From Porogramme epimiltina (lineage: Eukaryota; Basidiomycota; Agaricomycetes; Polyporales; Polyporaceae), in NCBI GenBank assembly GCA_900155495.1, contig FTLJ01000744.1:1-64000 (forward strand): a stretch of 64,000 bases of DNA, in the 5' to 3' direction. The notes below the pieces were generated by a model that ran no database searches, was not told where the DNA came from, and worked only from the letters and a program-made list of their open reading frames with translations. Shown here piece after piece: positions 10,145 through 23,062 of the stretch (the first letter of the stretch is position 1; every line of letters begins with the position of its first letter). A program made the translations under genes and the position numbers.

Positions 10145-13100
10145 ATGTCTTCGCCCTCGGGAAAGGACCTCTTGCTCCATGTCATCCTTCTACGGCCCCT
10201 TGACGGGCTCTCGCTCTGGGCAACCCTCCTCGTGTGGACCGCTCGCATCTTCACCCTCTCCATCCTCTTCCGCACATACATCGGGCCAACCGTCGTCAGA
10301 CTCGTCTCCAGGCGCGTCCGTATCCGGAGTATCAGCCTTCGCTCAATCCGCGGAGTGTACATCAAGACGAGCGGTGGAACATGCAGGGTCGAGCGCATAG
10401 GTATATCCTTCCACAGGCCTTCATCAGGCACCGCAAGCCGTTTCTCTGTCAAGGTGGAGGGTCTTTCGCTGGAGCTTGATGACGGCTTCAAGTCGCGTGC
10501 GTCCCAGCAGCCCAAGTCGCGGAAGGTGTCCCGCCCTACCCCTTCGCGCTTCGCGCGCATTCTGTGGCAGTCGATTCTGTCCATCCTCTCCGCGGTGTAC
10601 CGCGCCTTCGAACCTTATTGTCGCCCCGCGGTGAGAACGTTCTTCGTTACGACCCTGCGCCTCGTCATTCGTGCCCTCCCCGCGGTCACAAACGGCCTAG
10701 ATTTCGAGCTCAACTCCGCCGTCGTCACCCACACTGCTCTGCCTGGGATCAAGTTCTCTGTGGGTTACGCCAAACTTCACTCCTCCGTGCTATTGTCATA
10801 TTTGCCCGGCGTGGTCTCCGTCGACGCTACGAAAACGCTCGCTGGTCACAAGCGGTTTGCAAGTGTCGCGGACTGGAATCATCGAGTGAAGAGTAGCGTT
10901 CGGCGGACATGGGACCGAGCATGGGCTGCCACGCAGGTGACCGCGTCCGTGAATCTCCAAATTAGTGCGGTCGCTGGTCACGTAGACAAGGATAGCGAGT
11001 TCTTCGCTGGTGAGTCTCGTTCTCAGGTGTATGTTATACATCGCTGAAGTGAAGACAGGCACCCATCGCGGTCATTACCTTGTAGACGTTCCTTCGATAC
11101 AGCTCTCGGTATCTGGCCGTCTCAATCCTCACCAAGGGGTCGAACCACGAAGTGTTGAAACATCGCTCGAATTGGGAAAAGTCAACGTGCAGCTGGATGT
11201 TCTCCAGAGACTACTCAAGAGGATGAAGGCCCGTCGTCGCGCCCATGAGAATATTCTACGGGCGGTGGGGATGTCACGTCCTCCATTGAGCGGGTCTTCG
11301 ATAATGAACGGTCATCGTTCAGACGGGAACGAGTCTTCTGCACCTACCTCAGCTGCGTCTCAGACCTCGAAGGCATGGAGGTCGCCACTCTCGCCTACTT
11401 CCCCCTTCATGGGAGCACTTTCCGTGAGACCGGTTTATCATGTCAGTGATTTATTACAACAACTCACCATGTTTCTACAAGGCATCTATGCGATGGCGTT
11501 GGGCGGCAAGGCAGTCTCAAGATCTCCGAAAGCATGTTCGCCGTCCAGTTGTATGTATTGTAGTGGCGCATATCGAGTATGTACTAAGTGTCCTTTGTGT
11601 AGAAACGTATAGCATATATCTCGTACATCAAGAGCATCGACGTCAAACTGACTCGACTCACTGCGGGCTTCCAGCCAGAAATGTCTCCAGGAGCGCAGCC
11701 TGCCGTCCTTTACGCTACCCTGCAGGATGTTGGTTTGGCGGTTGCACTCAGTCATCCTGACCGGAGTGATATCCACAAGCAATATTTAGGCAATAGTACG
11801 GGGAGCACAAGCCCTTCCGAAGCGTACTCCGTCGTCTTGGTCGCGGATCGATTCACAATTGATAGGAACGGGATCGGGGAGCTCATGGACCACCTGCGGG
11901 TTGTCACCCTGCACACATTCAAATGGGACTCCCTCCTCGTCCAATGGCCGTCGCCCTGGATGGGCTCGCCGACGTTCATGTCTGGTGATCCCAACGCTCA
12001 GCTCTTGGTTTCAAACATTTCCCTAGCACGCGTGGAGATATCGGAACGACTGGACATGCTGGACAAGTTCGCACCGAAGGAGAAGTCTGTCGAGAAGACC
12101 GTTCACGGCCATAGCATACTTCCGGCGATCCTAAGTCCTGTCCCCCGCGTCGCTTTGGGTGTCCACATTGGCGATGTTTCGTTGCGTCTCATCTCCCCAG
12201 CCAGCGAGGGCAACCAGGATCCTTTCGTCCTAGAGGCAAGGACAGATGGGATCGTAGGCTCTATGGAATCCCACTTCATCTCCAGACCGGACGACCGCTT
12301 CGGCAACCTCGAACGCGACTACGTAGGTCTCGATATGGAATTCCGGTATACATTGACACTCGACCGTACTGCCGCCAAAGTATGGTTTGGGCCAGACGCC
12401 CATCTCCGAGGTGCCCATCCCCAGGATTTCCACGCTGCTTCTTACCCCAACGAGACGGTCATCCGGCTGGATGCTGTGCACATCGGTGGAACAGGCAACG
12501 GACAAGGCGAGTTCGCCGACGAAGCTGGAGGAATCGTATCTGTGGACGTTCCGTCGCTCTATACACAGTTCCAATGTGCCACCGACGACATTTCGATCGA
12601 GTTATGGCAGCCTGATGTCATCAAGGCCCTTTCCTGCATTCTGTCACGCGTAGGCGGGAAGCCAAAGTCTCAAGCCCCGAAGCCGTCCCGTCGTTTGCTG
12701 GACCAACTCCCATTCGGGGTAGCCGGGTCCCTATCTGTCGGCCGTTTCACGCTTTTTATGACCTCTCCCGACCTTGCCCCGGAGGATTCCTTGAACATTT
12801 CGCGCGGCCTTTCTTGTCGTATGGGCATATCTCTGAGCTACAGCGCTCTTCGAACTGTTCATTGTTGTAGAATGGGAGCCGTCGTGGCACGAGGACACCA
12901 GCGTTCTCAACTCCTACTACCCACGGAACAGGTGCTGGACGCCATCCTCGAACCGGACTCCCCCTCTTCATCGGACAACGCTCGCGCCCTGATCCAGCTC
13001 TCTTTATGGCAGATCGTTCTGAGGGACGCGTTCGCGACGCCCTTCGCAGCGGACGACCCTTACGGCCTCGACGAGGACAGCGTACACCATCGTTCTCTAG

Positions 13101-16100
13101 AGTTCTTGCATATAGGCAACCTAGACGTGAACGCAGTCGTGTCCGGCGAACGCCCCAACGGTGTTTCCCTACCGAATTCTTTGGATGATCTCCACGTCGA
13201 AGTTTCCATCCCTAAGGTCAGGGCCAAGATGCACTTGTCTCAAGTGTACAGCGCACTTCTTGCTATCCACACACTCCAAACTCTCAAACCCCCTCGACCC
13301 TCGCCTCCTCCCAGCTCTCCGCGGCCGCCATCGACCATTCGATTCCACGTAGACTTGCACCTCGACCAACTGCAGCTACTGTGGGTGTTCCCCCTCTCAA
13401 GCAAGCTGTATATGCGTCTTTCCTCCTTGTCGTGCCGCGTTCCGCACGATCGCAAGCTTGTTGCCGAATGGGATCATATCCTCGTTGGAGCAGCCGTCCC
13501 AGTCTCCCGCGACCTCCAGGAGGACGAAGAATGGGAAGAGCTTATCCGATTGCCTCGCTGGCGTGTGGAGCTTACCCCCGATGTCACTCCTCTTGCGATA
13601 AAGGTTATTGGAGATAGCGGTCGTTTACGCATACCGTTCGATTTCGTGCTTGCAGATCTCATCTTGGATATCAACTTGACAGTCAAGAGCGTAAAGCATC
13701 TACTCCGCATGGTGGCCATGGGGGAGTTCCAGGATCCGCCGCCACCCCCTGCAGAAGACGCGAAGCGTATTCCGAACATCACCATCGAGCTCGGAAGACT
13801 CATTGTAGAGGCCGCCGATGAACCGTTGGAATCCAGACTAGGGCTCATTTGGAGGGCAGGTTTTGAGGCGGCTCGGGTTCGACAAGAGCGAGAAGATGGG
13901 TTCGAGGCGAAGGTTGCCACGATCGTTCTCCCTAAACCCTCATCGTCCCCATCTTCATCTCGTCACGCAGACTCTGACTTCCAGTTCTCGTCGAAGCATA
14001 CAGTTTCTATTACGGATGCGAGGAACAGGCTGAACCAAGTGCACGCCGTCTCGTGGAAGGCCACTTTCCATCAGTCGCAGCAACGCCAGTCTGGGCACGA
14101 GCGAGCTCACGTACAATCCCCTGTTGGCGACTTGCGTATCCCGGAGATCGAAGACGCCGACATTGTCACCATCAACGACGTCCCTCCAATCCCTCCTCTT
14201 GTCCGCCTCTCATTTGATCAACTGTCGCTCTCTATCTCGCCCCCCTCGTTTCCGTACGATGCTATCCCCGACTTCCTCCACGAGGCCGGTCAAGGCCTAC
14301 CCCGCGACACCCAATACTCCCTCCTCGTCCCCCTTCATGTCCACTTCACCGTCTCTTCTCTGCGGCTGGGCTTCCGCGAATACCCCCTTCCACTGCTACA
14401 TATACCCCCTCCCTCGAAGGACTCTCAATCAGCGCTGGATTTCGATAGCGACATTGTCGTGGCTGAGGAGATGGGCACCGACCAGTCAGTCGAGTGGGTT
14501 CCGTGCGAGATCGTCAAGGCGCACAGTGGGATCCACGGCGCTGCGCAGCTGGTGGTACAGATCCCTAAAACGATCATGCCCGTTAAGTCCTACGCGCGCC
14601 CGACAATCCGTGTTATGACAGATCGCGTCACGGACTTTTCGTGGGGTGTGAGCTACGGGGCCGCGACACAGGATCTCATGAGGGTTATCGACACTTTGTC
14701 ACATGCACCCCGAGACCCTTCGCCGGCAATTGGTTTTTGGGACAAGGTATGCATTTCCCCATGATCAGAATGCTACTGGCAGCTTATATATACATATTAG
14801 ATCAGACTGGTGCTTCATTGGCGAGTCAAGGTGCTGTTCAGGGATGAAGTTCATCTCCATATGAAAGGTAAGGCCTTCGTATCGCTCTTTTCTGGATATT
14901 GATTTTTGATCATGTTATTAGGTTCCCGCGATCCATACGATATTCGTGGACACGGTGCTGGCTTCGCTCTTTGCTGGAAGGGGAGCCCTCAACTACTGGT
15001 CGGCCAGCCAAATGAAGCCGGCGAACTTATCCAGGTCATCAGCGACTCAATGCTGGTCATCATCCCAAAGTATGTTCAGGTATTGTTACGGGTTCAACGT
15101 GCTTAACCCCCAGTAGTATTGAGGACGCCTATGGCGATCAACCACGGAAAGCCCAAGTGAAGGGCGCGACGCCGCGGAGAGCCAAAACCATCTGCGCCAA
15201 ATTCCGCTCTGGCGTCTGCTTCGGCGTTGGGTTCGCTTTGGAGCGGGCGTGTGGGCCAGAATGTACACGCTGTTCTGGCAAACCGTTCGATCGCAGTTGT
15301 AGGTTGTTTACGTTCAGACCCCACTACGACGTAAAATTGGAGTGGAAAGACCAGCGTCCAGAGATTAAGGTCACGCTTACTTATCTTACCGTCAGTTTCA
15401 CGAGTGCTGACCTGGATGTGCAGTCTGCCGAAGACTCCTATAATGGCTTCCGCTCCGACTTCATCCATATGTCGATTTCTCTGACCTCGGGCCTCCGTAA
15501 AGCAAAACACATCATCCCAAGTAACCTGCACCTATCCCCCGAGGTCTTCGCGCATTTCTGGTCATGGTGGCATCTCTTTGATAGTGCGCTTTCGCTCCCC
15601 ATGCGGCAAGGCGACCTCTATCCTCGCAAACGGCCGATCTCACCGAAGTTTGGTCAACACCTCGCTACACTGAAATACCTTGTCTCGGTTCCTCAGCTGT
15701 TCATTTCTCACGTCTACGCCGACAATTCGCAGGACGCCTGGACAGACGGTGTAACACCCTACGTTGGAGTGAAGGCCCTGATCGAGCACTTCCAGGCAGA
15801 CATGCACCAGAGGGACACAGAAGCATGCGAGACCACAGCGGGTGGAACGAAAACCGTTCATCACAAACCGTTCTACGCCATCGAAGTTGTTCTGCGAGGC
15901 CTAGACCTGCGCGCCATGTTAGCTGTGTTCTCCGATCCCCTGAAACAAGCTGCCCCCGCCGAAACGTCGCCTCTTGCAAGCAGTAATTACCGCACCAGGA
16001 ACGAGCTCAAGTCGATCGACCTGAAGTCGCATTGGGTGGATATGGACGACTTCGCTGTCGACGAGCAAGAATTATCCTCAGATCCAGACGTCCACCTTCT

Positions 16101-19100
16101 CCAGACTGTTTTATGTCCTAGATTTACGTACTTCAAACGCACAGATGAGCAAGACTCAGAGGATCAACCAATGGCGCGTAGCAAATTTGGGTCGGAAGAT
16201 AGTCATGTTTGTTTCCTTGGCAAGGAACCCTGTAAGCTTATGTTTTAAAGTCTCCGAGCACGCATATACTAACGTCCCTTCAGCGGTGTCACAGGTGCAA
16301 ATCGAGTTGGCATCCAAGCGAGTAGATCATCTGCGACAGAGAGCTGTGGAGGAAGACAATCAGACGGACGGGCATGGCCGGCGTACCTCGTCTGAATCTC
16401 GTTCTGAGGGCGGACATAGTGTATGCAAATTTCGCCCTCTTCTACCTACCTGATGCTGATGAAATGTGCAGAGACGAAGCAATAGCGACTTGACACGGAT
16501 GATCACGCTGCTCGAGGGCTACATCACCAACCTTCGTCAGGTTGACAAGGCTTCCCAGCAATCATCGGCTCGTAACCGCAACTCAAGTTATTACATGCCT
16601 AGCGATATGGTTCTTCCGGAGGAGTGGACAGGCTTTGACAATGTGTATCAAGTTCATAGCCCTCACATCATCATGGATAACGCGATACGAGATGTAAGCA
16701 CGGTATCCTGCGACCACCGCTCGTGTACTAACCCTTAAGGTAGATCATGATGCAGTACTACTACTGCTCTCGATCGCGGAGGGGATTCGAGTATCACATG
16801 GCTCAGCGGCAAGTCCTTTGTTGGGGGACGTTACCTCGTCTACTGACGCTATGGATATAGGGCCGTCAAATTCATCCGAGATCAGGCCTTGGCAACGCTG
16901 TCAGAAGTTCAGGAGCACGACACCGGGAAGCATAAGGGGGCCGCTCAAGCGGCGGCGGTTGCAGTGAAGAAATTGCTTATCGGCGACGGCAATACGTCTA
17001 CCCCCTCACTTGACTTCGTGCCACACACAGTGTCCAGGCTGCCTCCAAATGTTGACCCTCTACACGGATGGGCCGAAGGTGTATCTGCTAGGAAAGGGCA
17101 CTTCTGCCTCCTCTTGAAACCTCAGATAGTGCTGCGAAGCAATGAGGACAATGATGCCGTCTGCGTGCTTGCAGCGGTTCAAGGGAAATTGAAGACATTC
17201 TCTATCATGGACGACGCCAATGTGAACGACCCCGTGAGCGGCAAAGTCATGAACAGGTATGATATCTCCGCGGCACAACTAAGTACTCCTCCATCCCGGA
17301 CTCACTGCTGGAAACAGGAATTTTGCATGGCTAACAGGCCTCCAAACGTTCTCACCATCTGCGACGAATACATCGGGCAAGGACTATGTACCGCTCGAGG
17401 TCTTGATCGACTTGCGCGCAGACAACAGCGACTTCGATCGATTAGTGCCTCAAACGGATGCGACATTCCAATATGACAAGTTCAACCGCCTTCGCTTACG
17501 CAATGATGTCACTTCAGTAGCCAAGACGACTGAACATCGACATGCTCATCTTCAAAACCAGACTGTACGCTTCATTCCAGATGCGTTCTGAGATCTAGCT
17601 AACAATCACCCATAGGATCTTGTCCGGTTACATGTGCCGCGTTTTACTGTCTCTGCCAACGACCGACACTTCCAAGCCATCTCCAATATCGTCACGAACC
17701 TAGTGCTTTTCTCTGACGCCGCGCACAAGACACGGGCAGAGAAACTCGAGGGCCTTCTTTTCAGCTACGACTTCACGAACCTCGCATCTGCGGCAGACGT
17801 CATTGCGGGGATGCAGCAACGACTACGACAGGCGCTAGAAACAAAGCACGACGCGGAATTGAAGCTGCGTGGATTAGGGAACTCGGGACGCGTAGAGCTG
17901 TTGAAGATTGACGCACATATCCTGCGGCTCGTGGAAGAGCTCAATCTCCTTTTCGATGCTATCAAACTTGCACAAGACAAGGCGAACACTGAGTCGGACC
18001 AGAAATCTGCCCTGCTGCTGCACGCAAGCTCTGAAGAGGTCTCATGGCGGATGCTTGACCAACAAGATCAGCTTCTCGCGAAGCTCGCTGTGCGCGTCAC
18101 AGATTTCTACTGGCTGAGTAGGCACGACAGCTCGACGGTGAACAACCTAGCGGTCGGCGATCTTCAAGCGTTCGACGGTGCCGCTGATGCGGAATGGACT
18201 GAAATTCTCTCAAAGCACGACGAGCCGTTCACGCACCCCCTGGTCAAGGTGTGTAATCTTTCCCAGATCGTAACGTGCCCTGTGCAAGGTCTGACAATCT
18301 ATTTTAGCGCAAACTGTTCCTTCTGGCCCACTGGATTGTCCTCCCGCCCGTCGGAGGCATCACAATCTATGAAGATTTCGAGCTCACGTTCCATCCAATG
18401 CGCCTCCAGATAGACATTCGCGTAGGTCGCAAGATTATGGAGTACCTCTGGCCCGCTCGGCGGAACCGTCAACAGGATGAGCCCGCTGAAACTGAGACGT
18501 TCGTCATACCCGAGTCAATTGCAGGCAGCCACAGCACCAGCAATGGCCGCGCGAAGAGAGGTTCCAAGGACCTTCCCACTCTGATGTACACCGACTCCCC
18601 GCGGCACGCGTCGTTCGACCTCCCGTCGCCAACGCGCAGGTCCCTCGATACGTCGCGTCTCGGCCCACATACAGGAGGGCCTGGGCTGCGGCGGCTCGGG
18701 ACGTCGCGTTCATTTACGGATCTACGTAACTCTACCCCCGCGCGGCAGGACTCACTGCAGGTTCCCCGGCCAATCCAGCGGACGAATTCAACTAGCTCGC
18801 TTCGCTCCAAGTCTACCGACGCACTCCTTGGACTGTCGCGTCCGACGCTGTCGAGCGGGGTTGGGTCGAAGGACAGGCTCAAGAACTCCAGGGAAACGGA
18901 TGACGCTGCGGAGATGAAGACACGAGCGTCACAGAAGACGTTTGTGAGAGTCAAGGTTGCCAGGTAAGCGCGAAATCTGAAAAAGACCGAGGGGGAATCC
19001 TGATACATTCGCTCTCAGCTTGCACTTGCTTCTCAGCATTGCGAAAGAGGACTCGTTCCTCTGTCGTGATGCACGGATCCGAACGCGAGATTTGGAGTAT

Positions 19101-19734
19101 CGCAATCAGACATGGAGTGTCAGTATCCATCTGCTTCATCTGGGGAAACCGCCTGACCGTATTGTACACAGTTCGAGGAGCTAGTCGACCAGTTCATTCC
19201 CTCTGGCCGCAACTGGCGTGGTTGGGTTAGGGTGGCATTCCAGCAGCCGCTGGTGCCCGTACTGCCCGTTGCGCGCGAGCTGATCACGAAGACAAAGTGG
19301 ATTGCTTCCAAGAAGGACTCGACTCAGGAGCGCCCTGGCCGTCCCAGTACCCCCAAGCTGCTCAAGTCGCCGCACAGCAGGACGCGCGACGCTGCGGGGC
19401 GCAAGTCCCGGGATGGACCCGACAGCCAGCGCGCAGTGCCAATGCTGCCAGACGCGCCGTCGTTCTTGACGCAAGAACCTGAGTTGATGCGCGACGCGAC
19501 GATTGGGCCGAAGCGCGAGGGTCGGATACGACAGCGAGCGATGAGCCTGTTCAAGCGGAACAAGAGTCACGGACCGAAAGACAGCAAGGACAGCATCAGT
19601 TCGTCCGACACGACACCCACTATGAGCGTAAGTCGACTTCTTTGCTTCCCACCAGGAGCTTCGAGGCTGACGAATGTGTCCAGGCTGCGGCCTCTACACG
19701 GACAGAAAGCTCCGGATCGAAGGCGAATAGCTAG
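10145..19734 (+). CDS. FMP27: FMP27/BLTP2 (Hobbit/SABRE) bridge-like lipid-transfer protein
   Basis: Seventeen exons sum to 8,739 nt, 2,912 residues: 10145-11009, 11059-11423, 11482-11550, 11603-14746, 14801-14867, 14922-15069, 15114-16231, 16284-16420, 16472-16693, 16744-16808, 16861-17256, 17318-17564, 17616-18248, 18308-18963, 19019-19118, 19172-19627, 19684-19734. An N-terminal membrane segment (about residues 20-45) precedes a very long RBG-type region. The family's GFWDK motif ends at residue 1481, next to a HWRVKVLF stretch. Later markers are RDPYDIRGHGAGFALCWKG, a coiled-coil-like block in exon 13, LAHWIVLPPVGGITIYEDFE near residue 2495 and FLCRDARIRTRDLEYRNQTW. Family members are rod-like proteins at ER contact sites thought to move lipids between membranes. 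One intron uses a GC donor, one uses an AAG acceptor. The C-terminal 300 residues are Ser/Arg-rich and probably disordered. Confidence 0.92.
16809..16860 (+). other. GC-AG intron within the FMP27-like gene
   Basis: The exon ends in CAG CG followed by GCAAGTCC, and the intron ends GGATATAG. Only this GC donor puts the next exon in the frame reading AVKFIRDQALATL. The nearby GT (in CAAGTCC) gives the wrong frame. GCAAGT is the classical GC-type donor. Confidence 0.75.
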
Positions 19735-20160
19735 AGATACACGCTAACCTAGGAAGGAGGATGTATAATAGTATTGGTACACACGTAACTTATTCCGACT
19801 GTCCTCACTCTTTTGTTGCTCTCGACTGTATCTAGCTAGAGACTACTTACCTGCCACGCTTAGCCTACTCGTACTCAATTAACTGACTGGTTTCCCCTGG
19901 AGATTATCATAGTAATGACTCAAGTGCTCTGGGCTCTTAGAAGCCTACGGGCCGTGTGTCGAAGTCAAAATCAAAGCCGCCCGCCATGACGTCAAGACGA
20001 TAGAACCGAGACCGCAGAGGCGCCCGCCTCTCGGGGATGGCTCCGCATTCCTCTCCCCCGGGTTGGCTCATTGGGCTTGCGTTTTCTTGCTCACGGCTGC
20101 CGGTCTCTCCGAGTCCCTCCTTGTTTCCCCCCACATCCCTGGGTAGTGTCGCTCGTTCAG
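19735..20160 (+). promoter_or_regulatory. Promoter region of the DUF2985 gene with a perfect CRE palindrome
   Basis: The 426 nt between the FMP27-like stop and the next start contain TGACGTCA at 19987-19994, about 170 nt upstream of the ATG. This octamer is the consensus for CREB/ATF-type bZIP factors such as Atf1. Binding is not demonstrated. Nothing else is recognised in this stretch. Confidence 0.4.
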
Positions 20161-22596
20161 ATGCCCTCCATTCGCGTCAAGACCGGTTACCAGCCTCTTC
20201 ATTCTACGCCCAATGGCCGACAGCGGTCTCAGTCCTTCGTCTCCCACCTTCGCTCTGGGTCTGAAGCACCCCGGCCGGAACAACTTGCAACGCTTCCTCG
20301 CGCAAGCTCGTGGAATGTCGACGGTGAACTGGCCAGCCCCGCCATTCGGCGGCCCCGTGCGTCGAGCAAGGTCACTGCACATATAATGTCCACTACAAGG
20401 GTAGTCCCACGATCGCCGCTTGTGCCAACTTTGCAGACTCCACTCACAGGCCCGCCAAATGCTGATGAGCGCAGTGAGGGAAGCATTCTCCCGCATGGAG
20501 TCCAACGAAGGCATGCGGATACATACACCGTGGAGGGGCAACAAGCGGACCTTCGCGTCCCGACCGAAGGAGACCGGGGCCTGGAGGGCAGCCAAGTCAA
20601 CCTCGCACTCGGGCAGCTTGAAGACGACTACGGTGCGGACGACCGTGCGGACATGCATCATCACGACGATATAGTAGAACATCTGGACGTCATAGGTGTG
20701 TCATGCTGTAGCATGAGCTCCTTCCCCTCCCCTCTGAAACACGCTGGTGTAGACCCTCAAATATCGACAATATCTACCCTCACTAATGCTGCTAATGCTA
20801 TTGTTATGTGCGTATTGACGCCAACATTGACATACATTGGCTTTACGAATGTCTCCCCAGACCCCCATTGTCATTTTATTCTCGAAAACCTGTTGTTGTA
20901 CTACCAAAACTGCGCAAGAGAAGGAAGACAGCTGAAGACCCGGAAAAGGCAAATGTTTCGAAGGATGAACACGCTGGTGAAGACGCGTTAGATCAGCACG
21001 TCGAGGATGTCCTCAGAAAGCGTGACAAGTTCAGGAGAGTTATGCAGGGCGTGTGGTCGTTTGTGAAGACGCGTGAGTTTGAGTCTTTTTTTCCGGCTTC
21101 ATGGATGTTGACTCGTGTGTTATAGCGTTAGGAGTATGTCATTGTACCCTACATTTTTTAAAAAAATCTCACACTACCACACAGTTTATTACAGCTATCT
21201 ATGGGTTTATGGTTGGTACGTACACGATCTTCTTCCTCACTTTTCTGTCATTAAATTATGTGTAGTATTCTGGGGCACAGGCATCGTTTTCTTCCTCGCC
21301 AAATTTATCAACCTCCACAATGCCATCACACAAGGTTTTTGGGTCGAGTTATGTCAACAAGTGGAAACTGGTGTGCTAGACTTTGTCTGATGTCGCACTA
21401 GCACACTGACTCTATGCATACAGGTCTTTTTACCGCCACCAGCATTGGGTTCATCCCCTTCCGAGTAATGGATACGTATCGTGAGTTGTATTTATGAGCG
21501 ATGTGCTATAGTCGCTCGACGTTGCTGTGCTCTAGGCGTGGTCAAGATCTGGCGGTACAAGCGGCTCATCGCTAAGCGACGAGCGAAGGCTGGACTTCCT
21601 GAGCTTTTTGACCCTGACGACCTCCCTGACCCTGTGTACGACCCCAACTACGTCCACGTCCTGACTGAGAAGGAACAGATTGACCTCCACTACCGTACGC
21701 ACTGTACAGCTGTTCGTATTGCGTTTGCTTACATCTCGGTAGAACAACATCAGTTTATGAAGTCCCAAACTTGGTATCGACCTCATGGGACCCAAACTCA
21801 CAGGGTGAGCTTTGTCCTAGCTGTCCTAGCTTTCTAACCCCCCATACTAATTTCCTGACCTTCAGGCATTCCCTATCAAGTAAGGAGCCCTCGTCTCTCT
21901 ACTTCAACTTTTGACATTCACTAACTTTGGTTCAGTGTCGCACTCTGGATATGTATATGCAGCGACCTGAATTCATTCTTCCAAATCCTCCTCAGTGGCA
22001 CTATGTGGGGGCTTGACCGGTATAATCTTCTCTGCAATGCCATGTGCCCGGTTGGACTGACGTGCGTGCGGCGCAGGTTCTCCCGCCCAGCCTGGACGAC
22101 AGGCACGACGCTCCCTGCAGCCTTCGTATGTCGCCATGCTTCTGTCTCGCTCGCCATAGCACTATTTCCTGACGCATACGTTCGCCACGTTTCACCACAG
22201 CTCGCTGGCATTGCCGCCGGCGTCCTCATCTATTGGGGTGGGAAGCAGACCCGGCGTACGGAGCTGGTGGAAGATCGCCTCCGGACAGCTCTCGAAATGG
22301 AACATGAGCAGAAGCGCAACGTGGACGGCGACGGTGCATCAACTACCGTCGAAGAAGCCGACGAGGTGTTGGGGCAGATACTCCGACCCCGAAATCCTGA
22401 AGCTGTTGACTTGCAAGAGCAAGTGCCGATGCCAGGTGCGGTGAGCTTTGAGGACCACATGATCAGGCGTGACGCCGAGAAGGGCTTGGATCCTGTTGGG
22501 ATATTCCCGTCCACGACCTCGTCACAGTCCGTGCACGTTGTGGAAGAGATGGTGGTCCCACCCGTAGAGGATCTGCACCCGGCGACATCTTCGTGA
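20161..22596 (+). CDS. DUF2985-family multi-pass membrane protein
   Basis: Thirteen exons (20161-20695, 20753-20807, 20861-21072, 21126-21133, 21185-21215, 21266-21370, 21424-21480, 21536-21694, 21743-21804, 21866-21879, 21936-22019, 22077-22125, 22201-22596) give 588 residues. The long polar N-terminus is followed by membrane segments around residues 270-300 (AIYGFMVVFWGTGIVFFLAKF) and further ones near 320-340, 400-430 and 440-460. Family-like landmarks are KAGLPELFDPDDLPDPVYDP, QQHQFMKSQTWYRPHGTQTH and NSFFQILLSGTMWGLDR. The function is unknown; the family is widespread in fungi and sometimes called an integral membrane or channel-like protein without proof. Exons of 8, 14 and 31 nt are unusual. 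The 75-nt intron at 22126-22200 is in frame and stop-free. Confidence 0.82.
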
Positions 22597-23062
22597 CGAC
22601 CTTTTTATCACTTTGAGATTCTGCTAGTTTTTTGGAAGTGACGACGCTGGGCTACTTACGTCGTTATTCCTGCATGTAGGCTCTGCAAGCGGTTTTGTGT
22701 ACGCGCTACAGACACGGAATTAAAACGCATACCTACCGAGCTGCGAAACGCGGATAGCATCTTACTAATGATATGTGCCGATAATGGGTACAATTGCTTA
22801 CTAACTAGTGGGAGGGCATTACAGCCGAAACTAATGAGCCGTGGGAAATTTGTCCGTTCTTGAATGTTGTACTTCACCTGCTGTTAGGCTGTACTTAAAC
22901 AATGTAAAAGAAAGAAGTCCAGTATGCAATACGTATCGTGTATCGCCGTTGGCAACTACCGGCTGTCCTAGAATCTCTCGAGCCTCATCACCAAGGTGAG
23001 AAACTCGTGAAGTATATCCCGGCCCCTCGTTCTCACTGGTAGCGGATGCTTAACACGTACAG
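22597..23062. other. Intergenic region and 5' leader of the TPR/MYND gene
   Basis: No coding feature is supported. A plausible 5' UTR intron lies at 22996-23062 (GTGAGA donor, CGTACAG acceptor) and ends exactly at the ATG of the next gene. A short ATG-started frame at about 22924 is stopped after 15 codons, so the preceding exon is probably untranslated. Confidence 0.45.

Noticed and set aside
11482..11550. Apparent frameshift in the FMP27-like gene
   Set aside because: An initial reading in another frame suggested a break, but using the GTGAGA/ACAAG and GTATGT/TGTAG introns gives one continuous frame (ALS|ASMRWRW...RRPV|KRIAYI). No disruption is needed.
12812..12871. Possible intron within the large FMP27 exon
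   Set aside because: GT and TAG signals exist, but splicing would shift the frame. The unspliced text around YSALRTVHCCRMG continues into a family-like region, so the exon is kept whole.
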